The notes under the pieces: model-generated
What the model saw: the letters and a program-made list of their open reading frames with translations, nothing else
The model's database searches: none
What the model was told of the DNA's origin: nothing
Position numbers and translations under genes: made by a program
Source of the DNA: Gammaproteobacteria bacterium
GTDB lineage: Bacteria > Pseudomonadota > Gammaproteobacteria > Pseudomonadales > Azotimanducaceae
Reading direction: 5' to 3'
NCBI GenBank assembly: GCA_021773555.1
Contig: JAJFKA010000182.1
Coordinates: forward strand, 61,567-125,566
Length of the DNA stretch: 64,000 bases
In this document: positions 17,939 through 27,877 of the stretch, piece by piece
How positions within the stretch are numbered: position 1 is the first letter of the stretch
Layout of the letters: each line of letters begins with the position of its first letter

Positions 17939-19114
17939 ATGCCGACCCTCCAGGAATTTAATGACAATCTGATTCAGCAGACCCCGGCAATGCCGATCGT
18001 GTTAAGTGAACCGGTACCACTGGCGGATCTACCCACCCCAGCGCTCATCATTGATCTCGATGTATTTGACCGCAATCTGTTACAAATGCAGGAGTACCTG
18101 GAGGGGCACGGCATGGGATTACGCTGCCACACGAAGATGCATAAGTGCCCGATTATTGCCAGAAAACAGCTCGACGCTGGCGCTCTGGGCGTTTGTGCAG
18201 CGAAGGTCAGCGAAGCGGAGGTGATGCAGGTTAACGGTGTGAGCAGAATCCTGATTACCTCGCCGGTCGTAACCGAAGACAAGATCGCCAGGGTCGTCAA
18301 GCTGGCATCAACCAATCCTGATCTTCAAATCGTCGTTGACGACGCAAGTGCCGCCGGACAACTGAATGAAGCTGCACGGAAAGCCGATGTGGTTGTAGGC
18401 GTTTTAATTGATCTTGACCCGGGGATGGGCAGGACCGGAATTGAAACCGGATTGCCCGCCCTGACCCTGGGAAAATATATCGGCGACGAGTGTCAGCACC
18501 TGCGCTTTGATGGCTTACAGATGTACGCGGGCAACTGTATGCACATTGAGGGATATGAGCAACGTCGGGATAAATATCTGCACATCATGGAGAAAGGGCA
18601 GGTGACCCGCTCACTGTTTGAAGATGCGGGTATTGTCGTTCCGGTATTTTCTGGTGGTGGAACGGGCACTTACAATATTGAGCCCGGTCTGGGACTGCTC
18701 ACCGATTTGCAGGCGGGCTCGTATCTGTTTATGGATATCGAGTATCGCGACATCGGAGGTTCGAAGAGTGAGTTGTTTGATGATTTTGAACCCTCATTGT
18801 TTGTTCTGGTCACCGCCATCAGCAAACCTCAACAGCGCCTGATCACAGTTGATGGCGGATTTAAATCCTTTGCGTCAGATAAGATGGCACCGCAGTTCCG
18901 GGATGTAGAGGGGGTTATCTTCCACTGGGGTGGCGACGAGCACGGTATTGTTCAGCTCAACAATCCGTCGGTCGAATTGAAACTCGGCGATAAGCTACCC
19001 ATGTTAACGCCGCACTGCGATCCAACCGTGAACCTGCATGATTACTATTACCCGGTTCGCAACGGTCTGGTTGAAGAAATCTGGCCGATCACTGGCAGAG
19101 GTCGGTCTCAGTAA
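17939..19114 (+). CDS. DSD1-family PLP enzyme: D-threonine / 3-hydroxyaspartate aldolase-like
   Basis: A 391-residue fold-type III (alanine-racemase barrel) PLP enzyme. The PLP lysine is K66 in RCHTKMHKCP; GVCAAKVSEAEVM, FSGGGTGTY and the divalent-metal pair H359-C360 in HCDPTVNLHDYYY are all present. Relatives include D-threonine aldolase, D-serine dehydratase and the 3-hydroxyaspartate aldolases that yield glycine and glyoxylate. The ribosome site AAGGA precedes the ATG, and the next gene starts at the base after the stop. The adjacent Mch/Mct-like genes make a glyoxylate-producing role attractive, but this is inference. Confidence 0.85.
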   Translation: MPTLQEFNDNLIQQTPAMPIVLSEPVPLADLPTPALIIDLDVFDRNLLQMQEYLEGHGMGLRCHTKMHKCPIIARKQLDAGALGVCAAKVSEAEVMQVNGVSRILITSPVVTEDKIARVVKLASTNPDLQIVVDDASAAGQLNEAARKADVVVGVLIDLDPGMGRTGIETGLPALTLGKYIGDECQHLRFDGLQMYAGNCMHIEGYEQRRDKYLHIMEKGQVTRSLFEDAGIVVPVFSGGGTGTYNIEPGLGLLTDLQAGSYLFMDIEYRDIGGSKSELFDDFEPSLFVLVTAISKPQQRLITVDGGFKSFASDKMAPQFRDVEGVIFHWGGDEHGIVQLNNPSVELKLGDKLPMLTPHCDPTVNLHDYYYPVRNGLVEEIWPITGRGRSQ

Positions 19115-20122
19115 ATGCGGATCGCGCCTTATTTTGAGGACTTTACGCTCGGCGAGTGCTTTGACGATGTTCCTTCAATAACCGTAACCGAAGGCTATAC
19201 AGCAATACACCAGGCGCTCTTTGCCGATCGTATGCGCCTGGCCCTGGACGCACATCTTTGCGAGCAGATCACCGGGAGACCCGGGCAACTGGCAAACCCT
19301 TCGCTGGTGAGTAATCTCGCTATTGGGCAGAGTACCATTCCGTCACAGCGGGTAATGGGAAATCTCTTTTATCGAGGATTACGATTTCATCGGCCCGTCT
19401 GGGTCGGCGATACCCTGGCCACTACTACAAAGGTGGTGGGACTGCGCCAGAATAAAATACGCGAGGGTCGTGCGGCCTCGGGCATGGTGGCGCTGGAAAT
19501 GGAAGTGGTCAATCAGCACGAGGAAACGGTGCTCCTGTTCTGGCGATGTCCAATGATTCCCTGTCGTGATCCTGCAGCGGAAACCGGCCTGAGTGGCGAT
19601 TTCTCCGTGATGCCAGAGGAAATTGCGGACTCACTCATTGTCAATGCAGTGCCTGACTGGGACTATGCGGGATTCCGTGACCGGTTCACGGGCGGGCACT
19701 TTGCGTCGTTGAATGTGGGAGATCGATACGAACTGGAAGCGCGGGATACTGTCACGCTTGCGCCAGAGCTGGTGCGATTGACCCTGAATATGGCCATGAC
19801 ACACACAGACGCTGGCCGGAGCGTTTACGGTAAACGATTGGTGTATGGCGGCCACACAATTGCCATGGCGGCGGCACAACTCAGTCGCGTCTTGCCAAAT
19901 TTGATCAGCATCCTCGCGTGGTACCGATGTGATCACACAGCACCGGTGTTTGAACTTGATATTCTCAGCACCGTGGTCAGCGTTGAGGGATTGCTGGCAA
20001 CGGACAAAGCGGGAGTCGCAAAATTGAGGGTACAGGTTTTCGCGACACGCGGTCCTGAAGCACCGGAACCGGGAGATGGTATTCAGGTTCTTGACTGGCA
20101 CCTCGCTGTGTTAATGGCATGA
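19115..20122 (+). CDS. mch: MaoC-type dehydratase, mesaconyl-C1-CoA hydratase (beta-methylmalyl-CoA dehydratase)-like
   Basis: A 335-residue double-hotdog protein. The N-terminal YFEDFTLGECFD, the central FHRPVWVGDTLATTTKVVGLRQNK and the C-terminal RLVYGGHTIAMAAAQLS resemble the mesaconyl-CoA hydratases of Chloroflexus and ethylmalonyl-CoA-pathway bacteria, which interconvert beta-methylmalyl-CoA and mesaconyl-C1-CoA. It is butted against the aldolase-like gene and followed 16 bases later by an Mct homologue, which is strong context for this assignment. The specific substrate is inferred from similarity and neighbourhood. Confidence 0.78.
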   Translation: MRIAPYFEDFTLGECFDDVPSITVTEGYTAIHQALFADRMRLALDAHLCEQITGRPGQLANPSLVSNLAIGQSTIPSQRVMGNLFYRGLRFHRPVWVGDTLATTTKVVGLRQNKIREGRAASGMVALEMEVVNQHEETVLLFWRCPMIPCRDPAAETGLSGDFSVMPEEIADSLIVNAVPDWDYAGFRDRFTGGHFASLNVGDRYELEARDTVTLAPELVRLTLNMAMTHTDAGRSVYGKRLVYGGHTIAMAAAQLSRVLPNLISILAWYRCDHTAPVFELDILSTVVSVEGLLATDKAGVAKLRVQVFATRGPEAPEPGDGIQVLDWHLAVLMA

Positions 20123-20138
20123 TCGGAGTAAGCGGAAA

Positions 20139-21347
20139 TTGAGTGGAATTCTGGACGGCTTAAGCATCGTCGAAGGCAGCGCTTTTATTGCTGCCCCTCT
20201 GGGGGGTATGACACTGGCGCAGCTCGGTGCAGATGTCATCCGATTCGATCCAATCGGCGGCGGTTTGGATTATAAACGCTGGCCGGTTACCGATGCTGGG
20301 AGCAGTCTTTTCTGGGCTGGAATGAACAAGGGCAAACGCTCGATTCAGGTAGACTTAAGGGCTCCGGAAGGCCGGGAGCTACTCACTGCGTTGATCAGCC
20401 GTGAAGGTTCAGATAAGGGCTTGTTCCTGACGAATTTTCCGGAGCGTGGCTGGCTGGGATACGACACGCTGCGCAGCCATCGGCAGGATCTGGTCTATAT
20501 TAATGTGCAGGGCGACCGATCCGGTGGCTCTGCGCTGGATTACACCGTTAACTGCGCAGTTGGATTTGCCAACGCAAACGGCGCTCCGGATGGCGTTGAT
20601 CCGACAAACTATCTGCTGCCTGCCTGGGACAATATCACCGGGCAGATGGCTGCAGTTGCATTGCTGGCTGCGGAACGGCATCGACGTCTTAAAGGCGCGG
20701 GACAAATTGTGCGCCTGGCACTCAAGGACGTTGCGATGGCGACCACGGGTCACCTGGGTAATATTGCCGAAGTTGCGATCAACCAACATGATCGTGAGCG
20801 GGTCGGCAATTACCTGTATGGGGCGTTCGGCCGTGATTTCATCACCAGGGATGGGAAGAGAGTGATGATTGTCGGGCTGACGCCAAGACAGTGGCAGGGG
20901 CTTGTTGAAGCGATGCAGATACACGCGGAAATTAGTGCACTTGCCAACCAACTCGGCGTCGATCTTGACCAGGAGGGTGAACGATTCAAAGCAAGGTGGC
21001 AGATTGCGGAGATTATGGAATCCTGGTTCTCCCGCCACGACAACGCGCAGATCTCAAACCTGTTTGACCAGCACGGTGTGTGTTATGGACCCTATCGCAG
21101 CTTTAGGCAGATGTTGGAGTCCGATCCGGACTGCAGCACTAAAAATCCCATGTTTTCGATGCTCGAGCAACCGGGCATCGGTACCTACCTCACTCCAGGC
21201 TCGCCGATCAGGTTTTCAGCCAGCGAAAACCTGGACGCGCGACCCGCACCACGGCTTGGCCAGCATACTGATCAGATACTCGCCGAGGAGCTCGGTTTGT
21301 CAGGTAGTCAGATCGGGGTTCTGCACGACAGTGGGATAGTGGCCTGA
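20139..21347 (+). CDS. mct: Family III CoA-transferase, mesaconyl-CoA C1-C4 CoA transferase-like
   Basis: A 402-residue CaiB/BaiF protein starting at TTG with GGAGTAAGCGG upstream. VEGSAFIAAPLGGMTLAQLGADVIRFDPIGGGLDYKRWP is close to the Mct (2-methylfumaryl-CoA isomerase) of the 3-hydroxypropionate bicycle as I recall it. That enzyme moves CoA within mesaconate from C1 to C4 without a free acid intermediate. The expected catalytic aspartate is D164 in LPAWDNITGQM. Also matching are GNYLYGAFGRDF and EQPGIGTYLTPGSP. The last two enzymes of the sequence (mesaconyl-C4-CoA hydratase and citramalyl-CoA lyase) are not in this window. Confidence 0.85.
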   Translation: MSGILDGLSIVEGSAFIAAPLGGMTLAQLGADVIRFDPIGGGLDYKRWPVTDAGSSLFWAGMNKGKRSIQVDLRAPEGRELLTALISREGSDKGLFLTNFPERGWLGYDTLRSHRQDLVYINVQGDRSGGSALDYTVNCAVGFANANGAPDGVDPTNYLLPAWDNITGQMAAVALLAAERHRRLKGAGQIVRLALKDVAMATTGHLGNIAEVAINQHDRERVGNYLYGAFGRDFITRDGKRVMIVGLTPRQWQGLVEAMQIHAEISALANQLGVDLDQEGERFKARWQIAEIMESWFSRHDNAQISNLFDQHGVCYGPYRSFRQMLESDPDCSTKNPMFSMLEQPGIGTYLTPGSPIRFSASENLDARPAPRLGQHTDQILAEELGLSGSQIGVLHDSGIVA

Positions 21348-21493
21348 GGGCCATCGGAAGCGAACAGCGGTTCTTAAAAAGCAGCTTCACCATGCGGTCG
21401 GAATGCATTGATTTCATTGATTTTTTTCTGTGCTTGTCGTGATTTATGTTAGAGTGGGCGAATTCCGTCATGATAAAAGTAGGTAACTGACAA

Positions 21494-22144
21494 GTGTTTG
21501 ATCTGGTTCAGGCCGGTGGCTGGTTAATGGTCCCGATTATTCTGTGTTCCATCATTGCGGCTGCCATCTGTGTAGAACGATTCTGGACGCTACGATCGCA
21601 ACAAATCGCACCCAGAAATCTGCTCGCTCAGGTCTGGAACTGGATAAAAAACAACGAAATGGATGCTCGACGCCTTCGGGATTTACGCGGTAATTCTCCT
21701 TTGGGTCAAATCCTTGCGGCAGGGATCAGCAGCCACCGCCGCGGTCGTGAACTGATGAAAGAGTCCATCGAGGAAGTCGCCAATCAGGTCGTCCATGATC
21801 TGGAGCGGTATCTCAACACGCTCGGGACCATCGCAGCCATTTCCCCATTGCTGGGATTGCTGGGTACTGTCATCGGTATGATTAAAGTGTTTACGTCAAT
21901 TAGCCTCGAAGGTACGGGAAATGCCGCGGTGCTGGCGGGTGGAATATCCGAGGCATTGATTACGACCGCCGCGGGCTTAACTGTCGCAATTCCGAGCCTG
22001 TTTTTTTATCGATTCTTCTCGCGAAGAGTCGATGAGCTCGTTATCGGGATGGAACAGGAAGCGCTGAAGCTTGTTGAAGTGTTGAATGTCGACAGGTCAG
22101 TGGATTCGAAGAAACCTGAAATTGCTCAGGTTGCGACCAGGTGA
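21494..22144 (+). CDS. exbB: MotA/TolQ/ExbB proton channel family protein
   Basis: A 216-residue inner-membrane protein with a first membrane helix (GGWLMVPIILCSIIAAAICVERF) and two late helices around ISPLLGLLGTVIGMIKVF and EALITTAAGLTVAIPSLFFYRFF. The GLLGTV and TTAAGL motifs are those of ExbB/TolQ channels. It starts at GTG and its end overlaps exbD by four bases. Placed before msbA-lpxK it belongs to the exbBD pair often found in this operon; whether it powers a TonB partner or another envelope process is not shown. Confidence 0.92.
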   Translation: MFDLVQAGGWLMVPIILCSIIAAAICVERFWTLRSQQIAPRNLLAQVWNWIKNNEMDARRLRDLRGNSPLGQILAAGISSHRRGRELMKESIEEVANQVVHDLERYLNTLGTIAAISPLLGLLGTVIGMIKVFTSISLEGTGNAAVLAGGISEALITTAAGLTVAIPSLFFYRFFSRRVDELVIGMEQEALKLVEVLNVDRSVDSKKPEIAQVATR

Positions 22145-22563
22145 AATTTTCACGTCGGGTTCGAAACGAAGTCGAGGTTAATTTAACGCCCCTTATCGAT
22201 GTCGTTTTTCTGTTACTCATTTTTTTCATGGTATCGACTACTTTTACGAAAGAGACCCACCTGTCAATTGACTTGCCTGAAGCAGCAGGTAAGGCGTCTG
22301 TGGTTGCGGAAAAACAAATTGAGATATCTATTACCAGAGGTGGTGACTTTGCCCTGAACGGAGTTACGCTGTTGAAAAAGGACCTGTCGAGCCTGAAGGG
22401 CGCAATCGAGCGGGTGAGCGCGGGAGACAGCACGATGCCAGTGATCGTTACCGCGGATGCCGCGACGCCGCACCAGGCTGTGGTTACGGCAATGGATGCC
22501 GTGGGTCAGTTGGGATTCGTCAAGCTGAGCATCACGACCAGAAGTGCCGCTAATGACGAATAA
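22141..22563 (+). CDS. exbD: Biopolymer transport protein ExbD
   Basis: A 140-residue ExbD/TolR protein: a short cytoplasmic segment, one membrane helix with the essential aspartate in LTPLIDVVFLLLIFFMVST, and a periplasmic domain. It starts at GTG overlapping exbB (GTGA) and overlaps the start of the msbA-lpxK gene by 11 bases. It should form the proton-driven complex with the upstream ExbB. Confidence 0.93.
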   Translation: MKFSRRVRNEVEVNLTPLIDVVFLLLIFFMVSTTFTKETHLSIDLPEAAGKASVVAEKQIEISITRGGDFALNGVTLLKKDLSSLKGAIERVSAGDSTMPVIVTADAATPHQAVVTAMDAVGQLGFVKLSITTRSAANDE

Positions 22564-25498
22564 TACCGAATCAGATCAGCCCGATTCAGATTTAAAAATA
22601 TATCGGCGCCTGCTGTTATATGTCCTGCCTTACTGGGGGGCATTTCTGCTGAGTATTGCAGGCTTCCTGGTCTACTCGATTTCCAACGTGAGTTTCCTGC
22701 AACTGATTTCTTACATCGTCGACTCACTACAGAAAACGGATCCTCTGGAAGCGAGCGAATATAGCGCTTACCTGGCTGACTTTCTCGGCACCAGCGGTTC
22801 CTTGAATCGTACGGTGATTCCTCTGGCCATCGTCACCATCGTCATTTTCAGAGGACTTGGAACATTCGTCGGCAACTATTTCATCAGTTATGTTGCAACC
22901 AATCTTATCCACAACTTGCGCTGCGAGTTGTTTGAGCAGCTGTTACGTTTACCGAGTCGATTCTACGACAAAAACGCAATGGGGCATCTTGTCGCTAAGG
23001 TCACCTATCATGTGACTCAGGTGACTGGTGCTGCGACTGATGCATTGCGAGTGATTATCAGGGAAGGATTTACGGTCCTCGGTTATCTCATCTTCCTGCT
23101 GTACCTTAACTGGAAGCTAACGCTCATATTCATTGCCGTCGCGCCACTGATCGGTTTGCTGGTTGGATATGCGGGCAAACGATTCCGGCGAATCAGTGAA
23201 CGAATCCAGCATTCGATGGGCGACGTGACGCATGTTGCATCGGAGGCTGTTCAGGGCTATCGGGTGGTACGGACATTCGGTGGAGCAGATTACGAGCGCG
23301 ACCGATTCAATCGGGTCAGTCAGGATAATCGGCGTCAGTCGATGAAAATGGTGGTGACCTCGGCGGTTTCCACTCCGGTCATCCAGCTGCTGGTTGCGAT
23401 CGCGCTTGCAGGATTGATATGGCTGGTACTTGATCCAGTGGTCTTAGCCAATATGAGTGCCGGAAACGTGGTTGCTTTCATCACGACGGGAGGATTACTG
23501 GCTAAACCCATCAGACAGCTTTCAGAAGTCAACGCCACGGTACAGAAAGGGCTGGCTGCCGCGGAGGACATTTTTGACCTGTTTGACGAGGATACGGAAT
23601 CCGATAACGGCCAGATTGAGCGTGGCCGCGTGGTTGGCCGGGTAGAATTCAGAAACGTTTCATTCAGTTACGGTGAAGGTCAGCCGGAAGTGCTGAAAGA
23701 TATCTGCTTCACTGCTGAACCGGGCGAAACCATTGCACTGGTCGGGCGTTCCGGTAGTGGCAAGAGTACGTTGGCCAGTCTGATCCCGCGGTTTTACAAA
23801 CCTTCAAAGGGAGAAATTCTGATAGATGATACGCCAGTCGATGACTTCAGACTGGCGAACCTGCGTGAACACATCGCGATTGTTACCCAGCAGGTTACGT
23901 TGTTTAACGACACAGTGCGTCGCAATATTGCTTATGGCGGCTTGCAGAATCACAGTCTTACTCAGGTGGAAGAAGCAGCGAGTCGTGCATTTGCAATGGA
24001 CTTTATCAACGAACTCCCGGAAGGAATTGATACCGTGGTCGGGGATGATGGCGTGCTGCTTTCAGGCGGCCAACGCCAGCGACTGGCGATCGCAAGGGCA
24101 TTTCTCAAAGATGCGCCGATTCTTATTCTCGATGAGGCGACATCAGCACTTGATTCCGAATCCGAGGCGTATATACAGGCGGCACTCGAGGCTGTCGTAA
24201 AAGGCCGCACTACCTTTGTGATTGCCCATCGGCTGACCACGATTCAACAGGCTGATCGAATTCTGGTGATTGATGGTGGTCAGATTGTCGAGCAGGGCAG
24301 CCATGCGGAACTGTTGGCGAAGAACGGTTTCTATGCGAGTTCTTACAACCGGGATGAAAGTGGTCGACAGGCAGCCCCAGTGATCCAGACCAGCACCGCC
24401 AGCGGCTTGCCCTCGGCCGAGTCAGTGGCTGCACCCGAGCCCCGGAGCTGGTTGACCGAGCAACACAATCCTTTGCTGCAGGCGTGGTACTCGGGCGCGA
24501 AGTGGGTCAAATTACTTGCCCCGATTGCAATGGTTTTCTCACAGCTTACCGGCATACGGCGAGCCCGGATCGAAACAGGTGGCAAGGCAGTCAAACTGCC
24601 GGTGCCGGTTATCGTTGTCGGTAATATTAATGTCGGCGGTACTGGTAAATCGCCCCTGGTAATCTGGCTGGCGCAGGAACTGCTAAGCCGTGGGCTGACT
24701 CCCGGTATTGTGTCAAGAGGTTATGGTGGGATGGGCGCGGACTACCCTGCGTTGGTTGACGGCCAGTCGGACCCACTGCTGGTGGGCGATGAGGCCGTGA
24801 TGATCGCACGACGCACTGGTTGTGCCGTCGCGGTCGATCCTGACAGGGTTGCTGCCGCCCGGCATCTTATCGCGACCTCAGCAGTCGATGTGATACTCAG
24901 CGACGATGGATTGCAGCACTACATGCTGGCCAGGGATATTGAAATTGCGGTCGTCGATGGAGAAAAAGGTCTTGGTAACGGTCTGGTTATGCCTGCCGGT
25001 CCATTGAGAGAATCGTCAGACCGGCTGAAGGAAGTGGACTTCGTTGTTGTTAATGGCGAAGGCAGTCCCAAATTACCTGTCGGGTATGAACGCATGAGGC
25101 TCGTCCCGGGTGCTCTCGTCGCACTCGGATCGGGACACAGAACACAACCGGATCCCGCAATCCTTGGACCAGTCGTGCATGGTGTTGCTGGCATTGGTAA
25201 TCCGGGTCGATTTTTTGCAACTTTACGTGAACTCGGTTTCGAAGTGATTGAACACAGCTTCCCTGACCACCATGTTTTCCAGGCGGCAGAACTGGTATTC
25301 GAGGATTCCCTGCCGGTCGTGATGACAGAAAAAGACGCGGTTAAATGTCGATCGCTAGCATCCGCATTGAGCCATGATAATTTCTGGTTCCTGGAAGTCG
25401 ATGTGGATATGCCGAAGGTGTTTTTAACATCAATACTGAGCAAGTGTGGACTCAACGTCATGCCGCTTCACATTATTAAAAAGGAGATACCTGGATGA
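22553..25498 (+). CDS. msbA-lpxK: Fused lipid A flippase MsbA and tetraacyldisaccharide 4'-kinase LpxK
   Basis: One uninterrupted 981-residue frame. Residues 1 to about 600 are a complete MsbA half-transporter: six membrane helices, Walker [10 protein letters not shown] at 398-406, LSGGQRQR at 503-510 and Walker B ending at D527. After a roughly 35-residue Ala/Ser/Pro/Glu-rich linker, residues from about 634 form a complete LpxK. That part has its N-terminal membrane anchor ([19 protein letters not shown]), P-loop [12 protein letters not shown] at 690-701, VSRGYGG and [13 protein letters not shown]. The kinase adds the 4'-phosphate to lipid A and the flippase moves the core-lipid A across the inner membrane. 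These are normally separate adjacent genes. Both ends overlap neighbours, so the operon is intact. Confidence 0.93.
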   Translation: MTNNTESDQPDSDLKIYRRLLLYVLPYWGAFLLSIAGFLVYSISNVSFLQLISYIVDSLQKTDPLEASEYSAYLADFLGTSGSLNRTVIPLAIVTIVIFRGLGTFVGNYFISYVATNLIHNLRCELFEQLLRLPSRFYDKNAMGHLVAKVTYHVTQVTGAATDALRVIIREGFTVLGYLIFLLYLNWKLTLIFIAVAPLIGLLVGYAGKRFRRISERIQHSMGDVTHVASEAVQGYRVVRTFGGADYERDRFNRVSQDNRRQSMKMVVTSAVSTPVIQLLVAIALAGLIWLVLDPVVLANMSAGNVVAFITTGGLLAKPIRQLSEVNATVQKGLAAAEDIFDLFDEDTESDNGQIERGRVVGRVEFRNVSFSYGEGQPEVLKDICFTAEPGETIALVGRSGSGKSTLASLIPRFYKPSKGEILIDDTPVDDFRLANLREHIAIVTQQVTLFNDTVRRNIAYGGLQNHSLTQVEEAASRAFAMDFINELPEGIDTVVGDDGVLLSGGQRQRLAIARAFLKDAPILILDEATSALDSESEAYIQAALEAVVKGRTTFVIAHRLTTIQQADRILVIDGGQIVEQGSHAELLAKNGFYASSYNRDESGRQAAPVIQTSTASGLPSAESVAAPEPRSWLTEQHNPLLQAWYSGAKWVKLLAPIAMVFSQLTGIRRARIETGGKAVKLPVPVIVVGNINVGGTGKSPLVIWLAQELLSRGLTPGIVSRGYGGMGADYPALVDGQSDPLLVGDEAVMIARRTGCAVAVDPDRVAAARHLIATSAVDVILSDDGLQHYMLARDIEIAVVDGEKGLGNGLVMPAGPLRESSDRLKEVDFVVVNGEGSPKLPVGYERMRLVPGALVALGSGHRTQPDPAILGPVVHGVAGIGNPGRFFATLRELGFEVIEHSFPDHHVFQAAELVFEDSLPVVMTEKDAVKCRSLASALSHDNFWFLEVDVDMPKVFLTSILSKCGLNVMPLHIIKKEIPG

Positions 25499-25677
25499 CG
25501 CTTGATAAAAAATTGCTCAGCATTCTAGTCTGTCCAATTTGCAAGGGCAGGCTTGAGTACGACAGCACCGCTGCCGAACTGATTTGTCATGCAGACCGGC
25601 TGGCCTATCCGATCAGAGACGATATCCCCGTGATGCTGGAGAATGAAGCGCGTTCGCTAAGCACCGAGGATCGATAA
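25495..25677 (+). CDS. ycaR: Trm112/YcaR family small protein
   Basis: A 60-residue Trm112-like protein with [17 protein letters not shown] and [18 protein letters not shown]. It keeps the CPIC pair; the second position reads LICHADRL, so the usual full four-Cys zinc set is reduced. The start overlaps the fused msbA-lpxK stop (ATGA). The lpxK-ycaR-kdsB order is conserved in gammaproteobacteria; the precise role of the bacterial protein is not established. Confidence 0.92.
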   Translation: MTLDKKLLSILVCPICKGRLEYDSTAAELICHADRLAYPIRDDIPVMLENEARSLSTEDR

Positions 25678-25682
25678 ATCCC

Positions 25683-26447
25683 GTGGACTTCACGGTCATA
25701 ATCCCCGCGCGATTCAGTTCAGAACGACTCCCGGGTAAGCCATTAATTGATCTACATGGGAAACCCATGGTTCAGTGGGTTTACGAACGTGCGTGCCTGA
25801 GTGATGCCAGTGAAGTTCTGATCGCAACCGATGACGAACGCATCGCTGATGCGGTTATTGGATTTGGTGGACGGGTCTCGATGACCTCCAGGGAGCACAA
25901 GTCTGGTACAGACCGCCTGCAGGAGGTCTGCGCACAGCGGAAATTTGATCAGGACCATATTATCGTCAATGTGCAGGGTGATGAACCATTGATCCCGGCG
26001 ACTGTGATTAACCAGGTAGCGACTAACCTGGCCAGCAGTAGCGCTGGCATGTCGACACTATGCGAGGTGATTGACAACATCGAGGACCTGCTCGATCCGA
26101 ACATTGTGAAGGTTGTGACGGACGTGAATGACCTTGCACTGTATTTTTCGAGGTCACCTATCCCTTATGCACGCCCGGAGTTCAGCATGACCCCACCAGT
26201 ACTGCCTGCATCAACCAACTTTTTACGACACCTCGGTATTTATGCGTACCGGGTGTCACTGCTCAATGAATTCGTTAGCTGGTCGCCGTCGGCAATTGAG
26301 GAGACGGAACGCCTCGAACAATTGCGAGCACTTTGGAACGGTGTGAAGATCCATGTGCAGCAGGCAGTTGAAAGCATTCCCCCCGGGGTCGATACTGAAA
26401 AAGACCTGCAAAGAACACTCTCTGTTTTGGCCAAAAACTATGCCTGA
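25683..26447 (+). CDS. kdsB: CMP-KDO synthetase (3-deoxy-manno-octulosonate cytidylyltransferase)
   Basis: A 254-residue nucleotidyltransferase that activates KDO with CTP for lipopolysaccharide core synthesis. Family motifs are IIPARFSSERLPGKPL, SGTDRLQEV, VNVQGDEPLI and YFSRSPIPYAR. It starts at GTG (MDFTVIIPARF), five bases after ycaR. Its last codons overlap the ATG of the following thioredoxin-like gene, so that gene is translationally attached to the lipid A/KDO operon. Confidence 0.96.
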   Translation: MDFTVIIPARFSSERLPGKPLIDLHGKPMVQWVYERACLSDASEVLIATDDERIADAVIGFGGRVSMTSREHKSGTDRLQEVCAQRKFDQDHIIVNVQGDEPLIPATVINQVATNLASSSAGMSTLCEVIDNIEDLLDPNIVKVVTDVNDLALYFSRSPIPYARPEFSMTPPVLPASTNFLRHLGIYAYRVSLLNEFVSWSPSAIEETERLEQLRALWNGVKIHVQQAVESIPPGVDTEKDLQRTLSVLAKNYA

Positions 26448-27858
26448 TTACACCATTGTTGTTAAAGAGGATTGTGCCACCTGCCGACTTGTGGTGCCTG
26501 TGATTGAAAGACTGGCGGGCTCCCTCAAGCTCAGAATTATTTCGCAGGATAATCCGACATTTCCAGCCGGTATGGAGGTTGTCGACGATCAGACTCTGGA
26601 AAGCTCATGGCGGCTTGGAATTGAAACGGTACCCACCATTATCAAAACTGAAAATGGTATCGAGAAAGGTCGTACCTTTGGATGGGATCGACAGGCATGG
26701 CAGGAACTCACTGGTGAGACGTTTGCCTTCGACATTCCGGATTTTCGGCCTGGTTGTGGTTCAAAAACGATGGACCCAGGTATGCCCGAAGCGCTAAGCC
26801 TGAAGTTCGACAAAGGTAAATTGAAATCAAGGCAAATTCCCATCACCGACCAGGAAGATGATATCGAGGCCTGTTTTGACCGTGACTGGTCGGATGGGTT
26901 ACCGGTCGTACCGCCGACTCCCATTCGCGTTGTCAGGATGTTGACCGGAACCAGGCGTGAACCCGATGAGGTATTAGGCAGGATGCCACCCGACTATGGC
27001 GTTTGCACGGTTGAAAAAGCAGCAATCAATGCGGTGATGGCTGGCTGCAAACCGGAGTATTTACCCGTGGTCATCGCCGCGGTTGAGGCGGCATTGCAAG
27101 ATGAGTTTTGTATGCATGGTCTGCTGGCCACGACCTATTTTTCCGGTCCGATGGTCCTGGTTAATGGTCCTCTCGGCAGGGCAATCGGCATGAACTCCAG
27201 AGGCAATGCGCTTGGCCAGGGCAATCGTGCTAATGCCACGATAGGCAGGGCGTTGCAGTTGATTGTCAGAAATGTCGGTGGCGGAAAGCCAGGCGGTGTT
27301 GACCGATCGGTATTCGGCAACCCGGGTAAATACAGTTATTGTTTCGCTGAGGATGAGACCAATTCCTGTTGGGAGTCCTTAAGCGTAGAGAAAGGTTATA
27401 GTTCGGAGCAATCTACAGTCACTTTGTTTGCGGCAGACGGCATGCAGGGTATTGTTGATCAGAAATCCAGAGATCCTGAGTCGCTTTCCCGATCTTATGC
27501 GGCCGGGCTGAGAGTGGTCTCACATCCAAAAATGGTTATGGCAGCCGATGCTTTTCTGGTCGTATCGCCTGAACACGAACGTGTTTTCAGGGAAGCTAAA
27601 TGGAGTAAACAAAAGCTTAAGGATAAACTTCACGAGTTGTTACTGATTCCTGGACACGAGCTCATCGTCGGCGCTGGGGGAATTGCAGAGGGCATTCCCG
27701 AGAAGCTCAAGGATTCGACCTTACCAAAGTTTCGTGACGGTGGACTAAATATCGTCAGGGCGGGTGGCAGTGCTGGCTTATTTTCGGCGATTATTGCAGG
27801 CTGGGGCGCAAGCGGTGATATGGGCAGTGTGCCGGTAACGAGAGAAATTCAAGTTTAA
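26440..27858 (+). CDS. UGSC-selenoprotein-associated protein: thioredoxin-like domain plus large conserved domain
   Basis: A 472-residue protein starting MPDYTIVVKEDCATCRLV, with ATG inside the kdsB stop region. Residues 1-95 look like a thioredoxin fold: C12-x-x-C15 after the first strand and a TVPTIIK cis-proline segment. A linker with RPGCGSKTMDPG leads to a domain of about 340 residues with DGLPVVPPT, TVEKAAINAVMAGCKPEYLPVV, NRANATIGRALQLIVRNVGG and a Gly-rich RAGGSAGLFSAIIAGWG end. I know this large domain only as an uncharacterised conserved family. It has no signal peptide. The next gene, 19 bases on, is a UGSC selenoprotein, which suggests a redox partnership. Catalysis and substrate are unknown. 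Confidence 0.75.
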   Translation: MPDYTIVVKEDCATCRLVVPVIERLAGSLKLRIISQDNPTFPAGMEVVDDQTLESSWRLGIETVPTIIKTENGIEKGRTFGWDRQAWQELTGETFAFDIPDFRPGCGSKTMDPGMPEALSLKFDKGKLKSRQIPITDQEDDIEACFDRDWSDGLPVVPPTPIRVVRMLTGTRREPDEVLGRMPPDYGVCTVEKAAINAVMAGCKPEYLPVVIAAVEAALQDEFCMHGLLATTYFSGPMVLVNGPLGRAIGMNSRGNALGQGNRANATIGRALQLIVRNVGGGKPGGVDRSVFGNPGKYSYCFAEDETNSCWESLSVEKGYSSEQSTVTLFAADGMQGIVDQKSRDPESLSRSYAAGLRVVSHPKMVMAADAFLVVSPEHERVFREAKWSKQKLKDKLHELLLIPGHELIVGAGGIAEGIPEKLKDSTLPKFRDGGLNIVRAGGSAGLFSAIIAGWGASGDMGSVPVTREIQV

Positions 27859-27877
27859 GATTCCAATGGAGGATGCT

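Noticed and set aside
24350..24460. Frameshift or missing stop between msbA and lpxK
   Set aside because: The linker reads smoothly in one frame, with natural composition, and both domains are intact; a true fusion is simpler, though reads should be checked.
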